A DNA stretch of 34,036 nt from Tieghemiomyces parasiticus (Eukaryota > Kickxellomycota > Dimargaritomycetes > Dimargaritales > Dimargaritaceae), in assembly GCA_027575765.1 (NCBI GenBank), contig JANBPT010000479.1:1-34036 (forward strand), given 5' to 3'. Shown in pieces: positions 31,525 through 34,036 of this stretch. Every line of letters starts with the position of its first letter. The first letter of the stretch is position 1. A program made the translations under genes and the position numbers. Below the pieces are notes generated by a model that made no database searches, had not been told where the DNA came from, and saw only the letters and a list, made by a program, of their open reading frames with translations.

Positions 31525-31931
31525 AAGGCAGGGAAAAAACTCCCAGACCATAGAAGGGCAGAAGTTCTGACCTTAAATAGGAGTTTGTCTCCAAGCTGCC
31601 AAAACAGTTGTCTTTGGTTGCCTTATTGATTTAGGCTGGTAAAAGCATTTGGCGACCTCCAGGATGAAACACATAAAATCCAAATGTCTGAAACATCAAT
31701 TGAAAAGTATGAAACCCAAGTCATGGGAAATCAGGCCTATCATTAGTGAGAGAAATGGCCTGATGGTATACTCTACAAGTATTGGCTTACCCATGGCTTG
31801 GCGGATGCATTTGGCTTTCCCTGATGGATTAGCTGACACATACATGTCCTAGTAGATCATTCTAACGAAGATCCACCCAACAGGCGTCTTCAAGAGAGGT
31901 AATAGAGTGACGGCCCAACAGAAACATGAGT
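31525..31931. repeat. Tandem duplication, copy 2, ending at tRNA-Ser
   Basis: Diverged second copy of 30988-31372. Its last shared block (cccaacagaaacatgag, about 31914-31930) ends immediately before the first base of the tRNA-Ser gene. Copy 1 has no recognisable tRNA after the equivalent block, so the tRNA gene was either outside the duplicated unit or has decayed beyond recognition in copy 1. Confidence 0.7.
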
Positions 31932-32013
31932 GACAGCTTGCCAGAGTGGTTAATGGGTATGACTAGAAATCATATGGGATCTTCCCGCGCAGGTTCAAAT
32001 CCTGCAGCTGTCG
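31932..32013 (+). tRNA. tRNA-Ser (anticodon AGA)
   Basis: An 82-nt class II tRNA. The acceptor GACAGCT (31932-31938) pairs perfectly with AGCTGTC (32006-32012), and G32013 is the discriminator, as usual for Ser. The anticodon stem TATGA/TCATA encloses loop CTAGAAA, with AGA at 31965-31967, reading UCU/UCC after A34 to inosine. The long variable arm has a GGGA/TCCC stem. The T arm is GCAGGTTCAAATCCTGC. No intron. It keeps its CG dinucleotides inside an otherwise CpG-depleted block. Confidence 0.96.
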
Positions 32014-32017
32014 TTTT
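32014..32017 (+). terminator. RNA polymerase III terminator of tRNA-Ser
   Basis: TTTT starts directly after the discriminator base. A second, longer T run lies at about 32039-32045 as backup. Confidence 0.7.
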
Positions 32018-34036
32018 ACTACCATCAGTTAGTTCAGCTTTTTTTATTTGTCAGTCAGTGGCTTGATGCGTTTTGGTATAGTCAATTGGCCGTTGCAGGG
32101 TTATTCATCACTTTGCTATGCCAGAGGTACAGTTTCTCTGTGGTGACTTCTCTTGAGGAATGCCTATTTTTCAGTATATTGAATATGTAGCACCAATTAG
32201 CAATCAATGATGGCTTTTATACTACCTTATAGAGAACAGTATTATACTTTCAAAGTGATAAATATGGATGGCCAAGGTGTGGCAGAGGACATTACCTGAG
32301 GGTCTGGCCTACCAAGGCAGAAATTGGGGGTAACCAGGTTGGTAGGCATACATCTGTCAAAAATGAGGGGGGTGGTAGTGGGATGAGGGGCATGGCTTAT
32401 AGCTTGCTACTGTGGTGCCCATAAATCCAGCCAACCACCTAGTGTCTATGCAGCACCTACACACCAAGTGCCTTGGACCATGTGAACATCCATACTACTG
32501 TCAGAGATCACATGCTAACCACCCACACCCACAATATAGCTGCCATCCAACAGCAATATCAACCTGGGCCCCAACCCTCCTCTACGACTCCCTCCCTGTC
32601 TTTCAAATCTGCTTAATGTACCACTTGACAAATGTAGCTTGCCTGTCTTTGCCCCTACACTTATTACATTCCTTATGTCATTACCTGTCTCACATTGCTT
32701 GCCCTTGCATCTCAACAACTGTGTACCTTGCAACCTGCCTTGCCCCATTGCCTATTGCCCAGCCCCAATTTGTGTCAATAGTTAATCCACTACAATTCCC
32801 TTACTTGCTAGTCACTACCATTGGTGTGACTGATCAAAGAGAGAGGGAGGAGGTTGTAACAAGGAAGGCATATCCAAGGTGCCAAGGAGGGCGGCTAGTG
32901 GATGAACGAAATCAATAAAGACCTGGTAAATAGGTTTTATTGAGGGCCTTTTTCAACTTGGGGGCCAAGTCGTACTCCTTATATGGGTTAGCTACATTTT
33001 GGAGTTACTGGTGGTTGCGGCCACCATTGGGGGGGGGGGGAGGGGTAATCCTCAGGCTTATTGGGTTGTGGATGTGGATGGGATTGGGAATGGAGGCGGC
33101 CATGGGAGCCATTACCACTGCTGTCTCGCGTTTTCCAGGTCAACCGCCAGTGGTTTCCCATTATCCAGTGGTTGCAGTAGTACCACACATATGATATTCG
33201 AAGATAATCAGGTGGATACTGTGGTAGCTAAGAAGCACCTCGCGGCAACCACCAGTCACCTCACCCTCCCTACTGTCACCACTGAGTAAGCCACCTAGCC
33301 AGTGTGGCTTTAACCCCCAACTCACCTCCGCCTTTGCTATCTTTTCCAAAGTCGTACCCCTATCCAGCAATGTTCCAACTCCCTACCTCTTCCTTACCTT
33401 GCAAACCAGACCAAGTTCTATCCGCCCTCTCATTGCACGACTTCGAGTAACGACACTAAAGACAATGCCCTAAGCCCTACATTGACAAGATCTGCTGGCT
33501 CGTATAGCTGGTGAAAAAACAAAATAAAGCTATTGCCATCTTATTATATTCTATTAATAGCATTGGCCACTCCGCTTTCCTGCTTACCACATCTACAAGA
33601 TCTGGTTCAACTTCACGAACCTTGGAAATTCTCCCGATTAACAACGTGATTGTTAATCTACATCACATTTAATTTGATCAACTAATCACCCCATAACCCC
33701 CCCCCCTTAGGTTTGCACCTACCACATAGGCCGATTCTTCTCTGGTATCTCGCCTCGGCTAAATGTATCCCCCATACACACGTTGTTAGCTTGCTACCTG
33801 TCTTTCTAGGTAGAAATCCGCCCAAGGTCACCGTAGTTCCGTTGTTAACAGTTCTATTCCAAGGTAGTTTTCTTTTTTTTTTCAGCCTATACTGATTGCC
33901 ACCTTGGCAAACAGCCATCAGTGGCCTTTCGTGACGTCCCCTGCCTCTACCTCCGGTCCATCTCTACCTGTATCTTGTTGCCACGCCTCAGCAGTTTTTC
34001 TTATGCTTGGGGACCTGCCCTGCAACTTTGGCCACT
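32018..34036. other. Gene-poor right end of window
   Basis: No recognised gene. The first 870 bp belong to the CpG-depleted block. A 168-codon frame at 32412-32918 (+) is rich in His, Cys, Pro and Thr and looks like a by-product of C-rich sequence. G and C runs lie at 33029-33040 and 33697-33706, and a perfect 9-bp inverted repeat at 33636-33658. A pyrimidine-tract-plus-AG near 33872-33884 looks like a splice acceptor, but no coding exon is identified after it. Confidence 0.45.
33636..33658. other. Perfect 9-bp inverted repeat
   Basis: GATTAACAA (33636-33644) and TTGTTAATC (33650-33658) are exact reverse complements around the 5-nt spacer CGTGA. It could be an operator-like or small hairpin site; no adjacent gene is identified. 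Confidence 0.6.

Larger units (their letters stand above)
28793..31931. other. Gene-poor region with repeats, upstream of tRNA-Ser
   Basis: No supported protein gene. 28793-30090 is AT-rich, with short unbiased frames at 29317-29520, 29409-29699 and 29656-29964. It then holds dispersed repeat copy B, the start of the CpG-depleted block and the two-copy tandem duplication. Frames at 31133-31351 and 31649-31852 fall in the two duplication copies and resemble each other. Confidence 0.5.
30330..32885. other. CpG-depleted block
   Basis: Counting by eye, roughly 17 CG dinucleotides occur in about 2.55 kb at about 45% GC, three of them inside the tRNA-Ser gene; more than 100 would be expected. Flanking DNA has several per 60-base line (for example 27421-27480 has four). 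TG and CA are abundant on both strands. This is the pattern of methyl-CpG deamination, or of DNA from a differently mutating source. The left edge is near 30325 and the right edge near 32890. Confidence 0.85.

Noticed and set aside
32412..32918. 168-codon Cys/His/Pro-rich plus-strand frame
   Set aside because: Composition follows the C-rich, CpG-poor DNA; no domain spacing of Cys/His, no codon bias, no start context.
1..34036. CRISPR arrays, prophage, rRNA genes, telomere repeats
   Set aside because: No spaced direct repeats, phage genes, rRNA core sequences or terminal repeat arrays seen on either strand.

Overview
The window looks like nuclear DNA of a fungus. It has short GT-AG introns with gtaagt-type donors, compact genes with C-ending codon bias, a eukaryotic tRNA-Asp and tRNA-Ser, an Stm1/SERBP1 ribosome factor, a p24 cargo receptor and a mitochondrial malate dehydrogenase with a presequence. 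A large modular NRPS together with a bacterial/plant-type 2-isopropylmalate synthase (not the yeast LEU4 type) suggests an early-diverging lineage. Kickxellomycotina/Dimargaritales is my guess from gene content, not a demonstrated placement.

Layout. 1-3376 is the 3' end of an NRPS gene (end of a C/E-type domain, then C-A-T, with no release domain). 3377-7372 is gene-poor, with one member of a dispersed repeat pair, tRNA-Asp(GTC) and unassigned frames. 7373-8305 (-) is STM1-like. 10184-11047 (-) is a Cys-rich single-pass membrane protein with an internally duplicated ectodomain. 11048-15496 is long non-coding sequence with homopolymer tracts, a tandem repeat and a perfect GC hairpin. 15497-16684 (-) is mitochondrial MDH in two exons. 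18047-18888 (+) is a p24/emp24 gene in two exons. It converges on 19216-20448 (-), a short IPMS/homocitrate-synthase-like enzyme, and a near-perfect palindromic AATAAA/TTTATT element lies between the two stops. 23916-25917 (+) is a full-length LeuA-type 2-isopropylmalate synthase in two exons, divergent from its short paralogue. 28412-28792 (-) is a 126-residue orphan gene. 28793-34036 holds the second dispersed repeat, a ~2.5 kb block almost free of CpG, a diverged tandem duplication ending at the tRNA-Ser(AGA) gene, and a gene-poor tail.

How the genes relate. STM1, MDH and p24 are housekeeping genes. The adjacent IPMS pair is the most suggestive functional unit. One copy has the leucine feedback (LeuA dimer) domain and an intron at the DTTLRDGEQ motif. 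The other has neither and has changed substrate-pocket motifs, so it may be an unregulated enzyme with a different 2-oxo-acid substrate, as seen for IPMS-like enzymes that make homo-amino acids for NRPS products. The NRPS lies about 16 kb away across housekeeping genes, so a joint cluster is only a hypothesis. The strongest sequence-level anomaly is the CpG-depleted block at about 30.33-32.88 kb.
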